A DNA stretch of 64,000 bases from Flavobacterium caseinilyticum (GCF_004349085.1 NZ_SMFM01000005.1:62001-126000), one strand, 5' to 3'. Counted from the first letter of the stretch, positions 8,147-17,904 are shown. Program-made: numbers and translations. The notes: generated by a model from the sequence alone, not told the origin.

Positions 8147-10864
8147 ATGAAAGTAAAAAACCTACTGTTAACCTTTGCAATACTATTTATTGCATTAATT
8201 TCCGGTTGTGCAAGCGACGATTTCGTAGAAGTCGAAGGAGTTTGTCCAATTGTAATATCTACAATTCCTGCTAATGGTGCTTTAGGAGTTCCGTTCCGAC
8301 AGGTAATTTCCGCGACTTTCAATGAGGAAATGAATCCTTCTACCATTAATGCTACTACTTTCATAGTTACAGAAGCAACTGGTACAACTATCGCCGGTAC
8401 AATTTCGTACAGCGGAAACACAGCAACATTTACTCCATCAGCTCCTCTGACTCCAAACACTACTTATACTGCCAGAATTAAAACTGGAGTTAAAGATGTA
8501 ATGGGTAATGCGCTTCAAACAGATTATGTTTGGACATTTACTACTGGAATGTTAATTGTGCCTATGGTGATTACTACGGACCCAGCAGCTGATGCTGTAA
8601 ACGTGGCATTGAATAAGACAATTACTGCCACATTTAGTGTGCCTATGGATCCTTTGACATTAAATAATTCTACTTTTATTGTTAAACAAGGAACTACTGA
8701 GGTTGCCGGAGTTATTACCTACACAGGATCTACTGTTACATTTACACCAGCGAGTCCTTTCACTCCTAATACACTTTATGTTGTTACAATAACTAACGCT
8801 GCAAAGAGTACAGAAGGCGCTTCATTGGCTAGTAATTTTGTTTGGAGTTTCACAACAGAAGCTGCTCCGACAATTACGTCAACAGACCCTACCGATAAAG
8901 CAACAGGAGTTCCTCTGAATAAAGTAATTTCTGCTACTTTCAGTGTACCTATGGATCTTTCAACACTAGACGGTTCAACATTTACAGTAAAACATGGAAC
9001 TTACACAGTACCTGGAGTAATTACATATGCTGGTACAACAGTATCTTTTACACCTACTTTATTAGTTGCAGATACTGATTACACAGTTACCATAACTACT
9101 GGTGCAAAAAGTGCGTCAGGTATACCTCTAGCGAGTAATTATGTATGGACTTTTACAACAGGTGCTACTGCTGTCGCAGCTCCAACTGTAACGGCAACAG
9201 ATCCAATAAGTAATGCAACAGGAGTGGCTTTGAATAAAGTTATTTCTGCCACTTTCAGCGTGCCTATGGATCCTTCCACACTTAACAGCGCAACTTTTTA
9301 TGTAAAACATGGAACTTATGTTGTGCCTGGAGTAATTTCATATAGTGGCTCAACAGTATATTTTACACCTTCATTATTAGTTGCTGATACTGATTATACC
9401 GTTACCATAACTACTGGTGCAAAAAGTTTATCAGGTATGGCTTTAGCTAGTAACTATGTTTGGGACTTTAAAACCGGAGCTACTGCAGCCGTAGTTCCAA
9501 CTGTAACTTCAACTGATCCAACCGATAAAGCAACAGGAGTTGCATTAAATAAAGTGATTTCTGCCACTTTCAGCGTACCTATGGATCTTTCAACACTAAA
9601 CGGTTCTACGTTTACTGTTAAACACGGAACTTATACAGTACCTGGAGTAATTACGTATACAGGTACAACAGTTTCTTTTACTCCTACTTTATTAGTTGCA
9701 GATACTGATTATACAGTGACTATAACAACTGGTGCGAAAAGTGCAGCAGGTATACCTCTAGCGAGTAATTATGTATGGACTTTTAGAACACTTGCTCCTT
9801 CTTCCGCAGCTCCAATTGTAATAGCTACAGATCCAAATAATAATGAAACAGGCGTACCTTTGAATAAAGTGATTTCTGCTACTTTCAATGTACCAATGGA
9901 TCTTTCAACGCTGAATGGTTCAACTTTCACTGTAAAACATGGAACTTACACAGTACCTGGAATAATTACGTATGCCGGCACAACATTATATTTTACACCT
10001 ACATTGCTAGTTGCAGATACTAATTATACAGCTACAATAACTACTGGTGCAAAAAGTGCAGCAGGCGTAGCTTTAGCTAGTAACTACGTATGGAATTTCA
10101 CAACGGTAAAAGCAATAATTGTTACGCCGCCACCAGTTATTGCTGGTTTGGATTTCGGAGTCTTCGGAGGAAATGCAGGGATAACAAATCAAGGAATAAA
10201 TACAGTAATCAACGGAAGCATTGGAACTACAGCTGCTTCTACTTTGATCACCGGATTCCATGATGGTACAACTGGCGATACTTATACAGAAACACCTCTT
10301 AATAGAGGACTTGTAACTGGAAGAATTCATGCTGCACCGCCAGCTCCAGGATCAGCTGCTTCTGCACAAATTGCTGCTAACGGATTATTGGCTGCTCAAC
10401 AAGCTTACCTTGCTATTTCTCCAGCTCAAAGACCAGGAGGAATGGACCCAGGTGCCGGTGAATTAGGAGGATTAACTTTGGCTCCAGGTGTTTATAAATC
10501 AGCAGGTGCTACATTTAACATATCAAATGGTGATTTAACATTAGATGCTAAAGGAGACCCTAATGCAGTTTGGATTTTTCAAACAGCAGCTGGTTTAACA
10601 GTAGGTATTGCTGGACCAAATGGTGCTAAAAGTGTTAAATTGGTAAACGGAGCACAAGCTAAAAATGTTTTTTGGTACGTAGGTACTGCAGCCGTGATTA
10701 ATGGTGCTGGTGGTGGAGTTATGGTAGGAACTATCATTTCTACTGCTGGAATTACATTCTCAACTGCAGGAAATGCTGCTCAGACCGTATTGAATGGTAG
10801 AGCAATTTCTTTAGTGGCTTCCGTTACTATGGTGAACACGACTATTAATGTTCCTGCAAACTAA
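8147..10864 (+). CDS. Six-Ig-module lipoprotein with ice-binding (DUF3494) domain
   Basis: A 905-residue predicted lipoprotein. I take the ATG at 8147 because MKVKNLLLTFAILFI plus lipobox LISGC follows directly; the frame is open further up but gives no signal. Residues about 32-640 are six tandem Big_5/SbsA-type Ig-like modules of about 100 residues, each with the pattern V(A/P)LN(K)..SATF..PMD...L and ending YVW.F.T. Residues about 670-905 match the ice-binding-like DUF3494 fold (LDFGVFGGNAGITNQG, GELGGLTLAPGVYKSAG, DPNAVWIFQTA). DUF3494 proteins bind ice crystals in polar microbes. The Ig rod plausibly displays the domain away from the cell, which is inference. Confidence 0.9.
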   Translation: MKVKNLLLTFAILFIALISGCASDDFVEVEGVCPIVISTIPANGALGVPFRQVISATFNEEMNPSTINATTFIVTEATGTTIAGTISYSGNTATFTPSAPLTPNTTYTARIKTGVKDVMGNALQTDYVWTFTTGMLIVPMVITTDPAADAVNVALNKTITATFSVPMDPLTLNNSTFIVKQGTTEVAGVITYTGSTVTFTPASPFTPNTLYVVTITNAAKSTEGASLASNFVWSFTTEAAPTITSTDPTDKATGVPLNKVISATFSVPMDLSTLDGSTFTVKHGTYTVPGVITYAGTTVSFTPTLLVADTDYTVTITTGAKSASGIPLASNYVWTFTTGATAVAAPTVTATDPISNATGVALNKVISATFSVPMDPSTLNSATFYVKHGTYVVPGVISYSGSTVYFTPSLLVADTDYTVTITTGAKSLSGMALASNYVWDFKTGATAAVVPTVTSTDPTDKATGVALNKVISATFSVPMDLSTLNGSTFTVKHGTYTVPGVITYTGTTVSFTPTLLVADTDYTVTITTGAKSAAGIPLASNYVWTFRTLAPSSAAPIVIATDPNNNETGVPLNKVISATFNVPMDLSTLNGSTFTVKHGTYTVPGIITYAGTTLYFTPTLLVADTNYTATITTGAKSAAGVALASNYVWNFTTVKAIIVTPPPVIAGLDFGVFGGNAGITNQGINTVINGSIGTTAASTLITGFHDGTTGDTYTETPLNRGLVTGRIHAAPPAPGSAASAQIAANGLLAAQQAYLAISPAQRPGGMDPGAGELGGLTLAPGVYKSAGATFNISNGDLTLDAKGDPNAVWIFQTAAGLTVGIAGPNGAKSVKLVNGAQAKNVFWYVGTAAVINGAGGGVMVGTIISTAGITFSTAGNAAQTVLNGRAISLVASVTMVNTTINVPAN

Positions 10865-10899
10865 GCATTTACTGTAATAGTCTACAACCAAACAATTAC

Positions 10900-10919
10900 A
10901 TCCCGTCCCAGGACGGGAT
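10900..10919. repeat. GC-rich palindrome between ice-binding and OmpA genes
   Basis: ATCCCGTC-CCAG-GACGGGAT forms an 8-bp perfect stem with a 4-nt loop in very AT-rich surroundings. It has no T-run after it, so it is not a classical terminator. It could be an mRNA stability hairpin or a protein site between the two genes. Confidence 0.55.
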
Positions 10920-10928
10920 ATATTTCAA

Positions 10929-12983
10929 ATGATTTTAAAAATAAAAAACATGGACAATAAAAATAATATTAAAAAGGGATTACGCCAAGCTTGGTCTCCC
11001 AATAACTTACCCCTAAAAAGTCTGTTAGCAGTCTCTTTAACATGGTTGGGTGCTCAAGCGCCGATTCAGGCACAGGAAACTCTTGAAGTAAAATATGCTA
11101 AACCATCATGGTTCTTTGGTGTTGCCGGCGGTGCTAATTTCAATTTTTACGAAGGTTCTACTAATAAGTTAAATGCTGCTTTTACACCTCCTGCAACTTT
11201 TCATAATGGAGATGGTGTTGGACTTTTCATCGCGCCACTATTAGAATATCGTCCTGCTAGTTCAAGATGGGGACTGATGTTACAAGCTGGTTATGACAGC
11301 CGTAAAGGTACATTTGATCAGGTGCTTACCGCCTGCGATTGCCCTGCTGATTTATCAACTGATCTTAGTTACATCACGGTGGAACCAAGTTTGCGTTTCG
11401 CTCCATTCAAATCTAATTTTTATCTTTATGGAGGACCACGTTTGGCTTTCAACTTGGATAAATCATTTACTTATCAGTTAGGAATTAATCCCGCATTTCC
11501 AAATCAGGAACCTAGTGCTGCTGTGACGGGTGAATTTAGTGAAATTGAAAAAACTATTTTGTCAATGCAAATTGGTGCAGGATATGATATTCCAATTTCT
11601 TCAGATAGCAACAAAACACAATTTGTTTTATCTCCTTTTGTTTCTTTCCAACCTTATTTTGGTCAAAACCCACGTTCAACAGAAACTTGGAATAATACAA
11701 CCATTAGAGCTGGTCTTGCACTTAAATTTGGACAAGGACAAAATATCCAACAGTCAACTGACATGTTGAAAGATCGTGAAGTTGAATTCTCAGTAAATTC
11801 TCCTAGTAATCTTCCTGGTGACCGAAGAATGACTGAAGTTTTTCCACTTAGAAACTATGTTTTCTTTAATCAAGGATCTACAGAAATTCCAAATCGTTAT
11901 GTTTTATTAACGAAAGATCAGGTTAAAGACTTTAAAGAAGATCAATTGGAGTCATTTGCTCCTAAAAACTTGTCTGACCGTTCTAAACGTCAAATGACAG
12001 TTTATTACAATGTATTAAATATCCTTGGAGATCGTATGCAGAAAAATCCTGCTGCTACCATTTCTTTGGTAGGTTCATCAGAAAAAGGAAATACTGACGG
12101 TCTTGCAATGGCAGAATCAGTTAAATCATATTTGGTAAATACCTTTGCAATAAATGCATCTAGAATTACAACTAAAGGTCAGAACAAACCAAACATCCCT
12201 TCAGAACAACCTGGTGCAACACTTGAATTAGTATTGTTACGTCAAGGAGATCGCAGAGTTTCTATCGAAAGTAACTCCCCGGATTTATTGATGGAATTTC
12301 AAAGCGGTCCTGATGCGCCATTGAAACCCGTACAGATTTCTGCTTTACAAGAAGCACCTGTTGAAAGTTATGTTACCTTCAACAATAAAGGAGCTGGTGA
12401 AGCGCTGTCTACATGGTCACTTCAAATAGCTGATGAGCAAGGAAAAATACAATCGTTTGGACCTTACACTACGGAAGAAGTAAAAATTCCTGGTCAAGCA
12501 ATTTTAGGTAGCCGTCCAGAAGGCGATTACAAAGTGAAAATGATTGGTCAAACTAAAAGCGGAAAAATCGTAGAGAAAGAAACGCCTGTTCACATGACAC
12601 TTTGGACTCCTGCAAAAATGGAAGAAGGTACTAGATACAGCATTATCTATGAATTTAATACATCAAAAGCGATCACGATGTATGAAAAATACCTTACTGA
12701 AGTTGTAACACCTAAAATTCCTGTTGGAGCAACGGTTAGCATCAAGGGTCATACTGACATCATTGGTGAAGAAGTATACAATCAAGGTTTATCTCTTGCA
12801 CGTGCAAATGATGCAAAGAATATCATTGCAAATGCTTTAGCAAAAGCTGGTAGAACTGATGTAAAATTCGATGTTTCCGGATATGGTGAAAATGAGAACA
12901 ACTCACCTTTTGAAAATAATACGCCGGAAGAACGTTTTTATAACAGAACGGTAATTATTGACATTATTCCTGCTGCCAAATAA
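10929..12983 (+). CDS. OmpA-family outer-membrane protein with N-terminal barrel
   Basis: A 684-residue secreted protein. A long basic N-region precedes the signal sequence, which ends near PIQAQ. Residues about 50-290 look like an outer-membrane beta-barrel. The middle (about 320-450) carries a first OmpA-like segment (SLVGSSEKGNTDGLAMAESV). The C-terminus (about 575-684) is a clear OmpA peptidoglycan-binding domain (VSIKGHTDIIGEEVYNQGLS, ARANDAKNII, RTVIIDI). The start may be 10929 or ATG 10950. It follows the ice-binding gene by 64 nt and may share its transcript. Confidence 0.85.
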   Translation: MILKIKNMDNKNNIKKGLRQAWSPNNLPLKSLLAVSLTWLGAQAPIQAQETLEVKYAKPSWFFGVAGGANFNFYEGSTNKLNAAFTPPATFHNGDGVGLFIAPLLEYRPASSRWGLMLQAGYDSRKGTFDQVLTACDCPADLSTDLSYITVEPSLRFAPFKSNFYLYGGPRLAFNLDKSFTYQLGINPAFPNQEPSAAVTGEFSEIEKTILSMQIGAGYDIPISSDSNKTQFVLSPFVSFQPYFGQNPRSTETWNNTTIRAGLALKFGQGQNIQQSTDMLKDREVEFSVNSPSNLPGDRRMTEVFPLRNYVFFNQGSTEIPNRYVLLTKDQVKDFKEDQLESFAPKNLSDRSKRQMTVYYNVLNILGDRMQKNPAATISLVGSSEKGNTDGLAMAESVKSYLVNTFAINASRITTKGQNKPNIPSEQPGATLELVLLRQGDRRVSIESNSPDLLMEFQSGPDAPLKPVQISALQEAPVESYVTFNNKGAGEALSTWSLQIADEQGKIQSFGPYTTEEVKIPGQAILGSRPEGDYKVKMIGQTKSGKIVEKETPVHMTLWTPAKMEEGTRYSIIYEFNTSKAITMYEKYLTEVVTPKIPVGATVSIKGHTDIIGEEVYNQGLSLARANDAKNIIANALAKAGRTDVKFDVSGYGENENNSPFENNTPEERFYNRTVIIDIIPAAK

Positions 12984-13023
12984 TTCAAATCAGTAAAGAA
13001 TACAATTTTTAAATATTCAAAAA

Positions 13024-13055
13024 GGATAGAAACTAAAAAGTCTATCCTTTTTTTT
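13024..13055 (+). terminator. Terminator after OmpA-family gene
   Basis: GGATAGA / TCTATCC stem with a 10-nt loop followed by eight or more T residues, about 40 nt after the stop. Confidence 0.9.
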
Positions 13056-13216
13056 ATGCCATAATTGAAAGTATGAATGTAGTTCCATCCTAGACATTGT
13101 AACAAATTCATACAATAAAATTTGACAAATTTCGTCCATTAATACAAAGCATCTAACAATTAAGATTTCAAAAGTTACTTTTTTGCAGAAAAATTAGTAT
13201 TTTTACTACTCATTTT

Positions 13217-13705
13217 ATGGAAAACATGACTTCAAACGAGAAAATCCTTATCAAATTCTATACTGCTTTTTCCAATGCCGATTCAGCAACAATGTGCGAA
13301 TGCTACCATTCAAAAATTGAGTTTCGAGATCCCGTATTTGGTTTACTTCAGAAAGATGATGTTTGTCAGATGTGGAAAATGCTGATCGCAAGAAGCAGAG
13401 AAAATATAAAAGTCGAATTCTCAGATGTAAAAGCAGATGAATACATAGGTTCCGCTCATTGGATGGCGACTTATAATTTTAGTAAAACGAATAGAAAAGT
13501 GGTTAATGTCATTCAGGCCCAATTCCAATTTAAAGACGGACTAATTATAAAGCACACAGATGATTTTGATATTTGGAAATGGTCCAAACAAGCTTTTGGC
13601 TTTACAGGATATATATTAGGCTGGACAGGTTTTTTTCAAAAAAAATTACAACAAAAAGCACTATTATCATTAAAAGAATACAAAAAAACTAAAAATGCTA
13701 ATTGA
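13217..13705 (+). CDS. NTF2-like/SnoaL-like protein
   Basis: A 162-residue soluble protein. The N-terminus (KILIKFYTAFSNADSATMCECYH), the segment FRDPVFG and a later strand with HTDDFDIW follow the SnoaL-like nuclear transport factor 2 fold. These cone-shaped domains bind small ligands or act as isomerases, and the substrate here is unknown. Its 3' end overlaps the first bases of the broken DinB-like gene (ATG at 13696). Confidence 0.75.
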   Translation: MENMTSNEKILIKFYTAFSNADSATMCECYHSKIEFRDPVFGLLQKDDVCQMWKMLIARSRENIKVEFSDVKADEYIGSAHWMATYNFSKTNRKVVNVIQAQFQFKDGLIIKHTDDFDIWKWSKQAFGFTGYILGWTGFFQKKLQQKALLSLKEYKKTKNAN

Positions 13706-14140
13706 GACTTTAAAAACAGTACTCAATCGAGATTTAAACCAGTAAAAAACCGATATTCAGTTATTTCAAAATGAAAGTGCCATTTGGAAAATTAAAAAAG
13801 GCATCCGTAATTCAACAGAAACTCTTTGATTGCATTTGGTGGGAAACTAAATACAAATAGTGGCGCCGAATTTGGAAAAATCGGATATATCAGAAACAGA
13901 TTAGTGGAATTTTTACTGAAGGATATTCGAAAAGCAATATTATCATCAAAAATAAATCAAACCATTGATGTCGTTAACAAAGCCCTTACTACTATCTCAT
14001 CACAAGAATTAAAGGTGGAATATCCAATTTTAATTTTCGAAAATAAAACTTCAACTGAATTTATGTTTATCCATTTGACCACGCAACTCGCCTACCATTT
14101 GGGACAAATAAATTAATACAGGCGATTATTGGATAATTAA
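13696..14140 (+). pseudogene. Broken DinB-like (DUF1572) gene
   Basis: Translations in two frames join into one DUF1572/DinB-like protein. Frame 1 from ATG 13696 gives MLIETLKTVLNRDLNQ, then a TAA at 13744, then KTDIQLFQNESAIWKI and a TGA near 13829, reaching LHLVGN. The reading then shifts to the frame of 13826, giving NTNSGAEFGKIGYIRNR through HLTTQLAYHLGQIN. A TAA at 14114 precedes YRRLLDN, which matches the family's usual YHRRLL end. At least three nonsense codons and one frameshift mean no full product. DinB-type proteins are helical bundles, often metal-dependent thiol transferases. Confidence 0.85.
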
Positions 14141-14252
14141 ATCTAATTTTAACAAACATTCAATTTACTGTATTCCAATACGTTAAAATTCGTACTTTTA
14201 TTAAAAATAGTATATAAAACGAATCCTAATAACGGTTATAATACAAATTTGT

Positions 14253-15341
14253 ATGTTACAATCTTCTGAAACTCCCGTTCCATTTCAATCCAAGAGGAGA
14301 TTTTATGCTTTAGAAATACTTCAGTTTATAGTACTATCTTCTTTGATTCTCTATTTTGGCAAAACGCTGTTTATTCCTTTAAGTTTTTCATTACTAATTG
14401 GTTTTATTCTGTATCCGATCTGTAAATGGATGGAAACAAAAGGGATTAATAAGGCAATTGCCATTGTAATTTGTATTTTAGGAGTAACAATTTTGGTGGG
14501 ATCGGTAATCTATCTGTTATTCGTACAATTTACTGATTTTCTTCAGGAATGGCAATTTATAAAAGTTAAACTAAACGAAGCGATAAATCAATTGAGCATT
14601 TTTATTTTGGAACGATTTGACATAAGTTTGGAAAAACAAACGGATTTCATCAACAATACACTAAACAACTCTGGTTCGCAAGCCATTTCAATTCTACGCA
14701 ACACTGCCTATTCCCTATCTGAATCTGTGTTTTTTCTACTAATGATTCCTATTTTCTCAGCATTAATACTTTTCCATCGCCATATTTTATCAAATGCTTT
14801 GTATGAAATTTTCCCTCCCGGACGAAAAAATACCATTCATGAAATCCTTATTGAAACCATCCATGCCTATTATAATTTCATTAAGGGAATGTTAGTAGTA
14901 TACTTAATTGTAGGATTGTTAAATAGTATTGGACTAATGATTATTGGAGTACCACATCCTTTTCTATTTGGTTTTATAGCATCAATCCTAACTTTCATTC
15001 CCTATGTGGGAATCATGATATCGTCGCTCTTGCCCATTGCCGTTTCCTGGATCACGTACAATTCTATTTGGTATCCGTTAGCTGTAATTGCCGTTTTTTC
15101 TATTGTCCAAGCACTCGAAGCCTATATTATATTTCCTTTTGCCGTAGGAAGCCGTTTGAAAATAAATACACTGGTCATTATTATTGTGGTAATCGTGGGA
15201 GGCATTATTTGGGGTGCTGCAGGAATGATTCTGTTCATTCCGTTCATCAGTATCATCAAATTGATTGCGGACCGCACACCAAGCTTAAAGACGTTATCCG
15301 TCTTATTGGGAGACGGAGAACAAAAGAAAACTACGAAATAA
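14253..15341 (+). CDS. AI-2E family transporter
   Basis: A 362-residue polytopic membrane protein. Clusters of hydrophobic segments lie at the N-terminus (about 20-95) and C-terminus (about 150-345), separated by a charged region. The family hallmark near the C-terminus is visible (PHPFLFGFIASILTFIPYVG). The family name comes from TqsA; other members are ion/H+ antiporters, so autoinducer transport should not be assumed. Its stop lies 1 nt from the convergent menC stop, with no terminator between them. Confidence 0.88.
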   Translation: MLQSSETPVPFQSKRRFYALEILQFIVLSSLILYFGKTLFIPLSFSLLIGFILYPICKWMETKGINKAIAIVICILGVTILVGSVIYLLFVQFTDFLQEWQFIKVKLNEAINQLSIFILERFDISLEKQTDFINNTLNNSGSQAISILRNTAYSLSESVFFLLMIPIFSALILFHRHILSNALYEIFPPGRKNTIHEILIETIHAYYNFIKGMLVVYLIVGLLNSIGLMIIGVPHPFLFGFIASILTFIPYVGIMISSLLPIAVSWITYNSIWYPLAVIAVFSIVQALEAYIIFPFAVGSRLKINTLVIIIVVIVGGIIWGAAGMILFIPFISIIKLIADRTPSLKTLSVLLGDGEQKKTTK

Positions 15342-15342
15342 T

Positions 15343-16389
15343 CTATTTCAAAAGGGCAAAATCAAACGTCCAATCTAGCTCTTTTTTATACCATAATTGC
15401 CCCTGTGAAACTTCCAGCGGACAGTCAAAATTATTGGTATAAAGTGCTCCGGTTCCTAATCCCTGAGGCATTGGATTATGTTGTAAAAACGTCCATTGCG
15501 CGATGGCATTCAGTCCAATATTACTCTCCAAAGCGGAGGTAATCCACCACCCGATTTTATGCTTTTCAGCCAATGAAATCCACTCTTGCGTGCCTCGAAA
15601 ACCACCTATAAAACTAGGCTTCAAAATGATATATTGCGGCTTTATTTTCTCCAACAATTGTTCTTTTTCTGCCAAATTAAACACACCAATCAGCTCTTCA
15701 TCCAAAGCTATAGGAAAAGGAGTGATTCTACACAGCTCTGCCATACTGTCAGTGTTGTTTTTTTGTATCGGCTGTTCAATACTATGTAGTTTAAATTCAG
15801 ATAGTTGAATTAATTTATTTAAAGCTAAATTTGAATCAAAAGCACCATTGGCATCGACCCGAATTTCGACTTGTTCCGGAGTGAAATGTTCCCGAATAAA
15901 TCGCAATAATTGCAGTTCTTTATCGAAATCTATCGCTCCTATTTTGAGTTTAATACATCGGAAACCCTGCGCTAATTTTTCCTCGATTTGCTGCTTCATA
16001 AAAGTCTCTTCACCCATCCAAACCAAACCGTTTATCAAGATGGATTTTGTACCATTTGTAAAGTCAGAAGGAAAAAGTAAAAAAGGAGTTTCACTTATTA
16101 AAGACTGGAACGCCATTTCGACTCCAAATTGTATCGAAGGAAACTCCAATAATGCTTCCCAAAGTTGGTCTTTTCCGAAGTGAATATTATCGCAAGTCCA
16201 TTGCAATTTTTCTTCATAATCCGGCCGGTCATCAATACTCAATCCGCGAAGGATTCCGCATTCTCCAATTCCTTTTTTACCGTCCTGTTCCAAGACAATA
16301 AACCAGGTTTCTTTTTCTGTCATAACACCGCGGGAAGTTCCCGATGGTCGTTTGAAGTCCAGAATGTATTTGTGGTAAGTTGCTTTCAA
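15343..16389 (-). CDS. menC: o-Succinylbenzoate synthase
   Basis: Enolase-superfamily enzyme that dehydrates SHCHC to o-succinylbenzoate in menaquinone synthesis. At 348 residues it shows the superfamily catalytic elements in order: KLKIG (about residue 162), RVDANGAF (about 190), HSIEQP, ALDEEL and YIILKPSFIGG. It is the last member of the minus-strand men cluster. An alternative enolase-superfamily role (dipeptide epimerase) is made unlikely by menA and menB nearby. menE, often beside menC, is not in this window. Confidence 0.88.
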   Translation of the reverse strand: MKATYHKYILDFKRPSGTSRGVMTEKETWFIVLEQDGKKGIGECGILRGLSIDDRPDYEEKLQWTCDNIHFGKDQLWEALLEFPSIQFGVEMAFQSLISETPFLLFPSDFTNGTKSILINGLVWMGEETFMKQQIEEKLAQGFRCIKLKIGAIDFDKELQLLRFIREHFTPEQVEIRVDANGAFDSNLALNKLIQLSEFKLHSIEQPIQKNNTDSMAELCRITPFPIALDEELIGVFNLAEKEQLLEKIKPQYIILKPSFIGGFRGTQEWISLAEKHKIGWWITSALESNIGLNAIAQWTFLQHNPMPQGLGTGALYTNNFDCPLEVSQGQLWYKKELDWTFDFALLK

Positions 16390-16447
16390 AAGTTATAAAG
16401 TATGAGTTATTTTTATCTTGTATCTGACGAATTTTATAAAAACCTAA

Positions 16448-17656
16448 CTATTTATCCATCAACTTCAAAACTCTTTCAAAGTCATTGGAAACTATTCCCG
16501 CTTTTTTGAAAGCTGCAAAATCTTGTTTTATTTTTTGAGTCCAACTCAAGCTATCCGTTACATTTTGAGAATTATACTCTTTGTAAATGGCTTTTGCAGA
16601 AGAATAATTATCATTCAATAAATAGGCGTGCGCCAAATTCAGTTGTATCAATAACTCCGTATTATCAAGCTTCTCGCCTTCTTTTAGGAATTTAATCGCT
16701 TTACCGTATTGCTTCGTCAAAAGATAACTACTTCCTATTGCGTTGTAATCCAAAGCGGTTGCTTTTCCATCATTGATTATTGTAGTAAGTTTCACAATCG
16801 CCTCACCTTGCTTTCCTTGTTTTACTAATGCAGCGGCTTGCTTGCGCAAATCATCATACACGCCTTTAGAAAGACTGCTTTCGCCAAAACAACTGTCGCC
16901 AAAATCCTTGAATGCTTTAGAGCGCTCTACAGCCAATAATTTCTGGAACTCCTTAAACTTGTATTTGGATTGAATTTTATCGAGAATACAAACGCAAAAA
17001 TCATCTGAATTAGTCATTTTTTGAGCTAGATTAGAAGTTTTGCATTGATCGATAATTGCTTTTCTGTTTTCAAGCGTCCATCCACGACTGAGTTTGTTAT
17101 CAACCCAAGGCACAACTTCCAGAATGATTTTCTGGTTCATGATCCAGTTTTTACTCTCGAAACCAAACCATAAATTCCCAGAATTCGATTGCATACAAGC
17201 CGATCTCTCAGTAGAAAGTCGTTTGGCATCTTTACTGACTGGAGTATCTTGCACCAAACAAGCATCATCTGTTTTTCCGTCGGCTTTATATTTAGCAGCT
17301 AATTCGGCGCTAGAAAAAACAGCATATTTACATTTATCATCTCCTGAGATTTTTGACAAGATAAAAACTGCTCCTGCTGAACCTTGACTAATTCCTGTTG
17401 GGTCCGGAATGGCTTTTAAGACTGAAACTAAACTGCCCGCCATTTGCTGATTTTTATCCAAAAGCGTTATTCTATAAACGACTTCAGTGGTACCTTCCGG
17501 GAAATCTTGGGTTTTTATAATGATTCGGTCTCTTGCGGAAACCGTGATTTCTTCGGTTGTAGCACGGGTTTTATCCCAATAGCCGTCTTTTTGAGAGAAA
17601 ACAGTATTTATTGAAACCAGAAATAGCACAAGAAAAGTGAAATATTTATTTTGCAT
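16448..17656 (-). CDS. Secreted TPR-repeat protein, hypothetical
   Basis: A 402-residue protein with a type I signal peptide (MQNKYFTFLVLFLVSINTVF, cleaved near SQ). The N-terminal half has paired cysteines and no recognised domain. The C-terminal third (about 275-380) is made of tetratricopeptide repeats (DYNAIGSSYLLTKQYGKAIK, then LLIQLNLAHAYLLNDNYSSA). It lies between menC and the UPF0173 hydrolase gene in the same direction. A role in a periplasmic protein complex is inference. Confidence 0.7.
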   Translation of the reverse strand: MQNKYFTFLVLFLVSINTVFSQKDGYWDKTRATTEEITVSARDRIIIKTQDFPEGTTEVVYRITLLDKNQQMAGSLVSVLKAIPDPTGISQGSAGAVFILSKISGDDKCKYAVFSSAELAAKYKADGKTDDACLVQDTPVSKDAKRLSTERSACMQSNSGNLWFGFESKNWIMNQKIILEVVPWVDNKLSRGWTLENRKAIIDQCKTSNLAQKMTNSDDFCVCILDKIQSKYKFKEFQKLLAVERSKAFKDFGDSCFGESSLSKGVYDDLRKQAAALVKQGKQGEAIVKLTTIINDGKATALDYNAIGSSYLLTKQYGKAIKFLKEGEKLDNTELLIQLNLAHAYLLNDNYSSAKAIYKEYNSQNVTDSLSWTQKIKQDFAAFKKAGIVSNDFERVLKLMDK

Positions 17657-17740
17657 GATTGATATAAAATTTAAACACTAAGCTCACAACGTTTTTCGCA
17701 AAGTTCACTAAGTAATTTAGCACTATCAAGCCCTAGCCCA

Positions 17741-17904
17741 GATTACTTCACTAAACTTTCATTTACATAGGAGTTCAGTGAACTTCGTTTGCAGTGAAAA
17801 TCCTTTTATCACCCAGTCAGGTTTTCGAAACCTGACTGAGTGATAAAAGATTACTTCACCATACTTTTATTTTATTGAAGTTCAGTGAATTTCATTTGTA
17901 ACGA
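17741..17904. repeat. Direct repeats flanking a 22-bp palindrome
   Basis: Two diverged copies of a sequence of about 55 bp (17741-17797 and 17850-17904, both beginning ATTACTTCAC and sharing AGTTCAGTGAA) flank a near-perfect inverted repeat at 17803-17849. Each arm is 22 bp, runs from CTTTTATCAC to the centre GGTTTTCGAAACC, and has one mismatch. The unit sits between the TPR and UPF0173 genes. It looks like a non-coding intergenic repeat element; a terminator role on either strand is also possible. Confidence 0.7.

Noticed and set aside
8880..10090. CRISPR-like array from regular spacing of repeats
   Set aside because: The repeat period of about 300 bp is coding and follows the Ig-like protein modules in frame; no spacers or cas genes.
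14253..15341. Autoinducer-2 exporter as a quorum-sensing locus
   Set aside because: The family name does not prove AI-2 transport and no luxS or receptor gene is linked.
17741..17904. Insertion sequence
   Set aside because: No transposase frame is present; at most a miniature or non-autonomous element.
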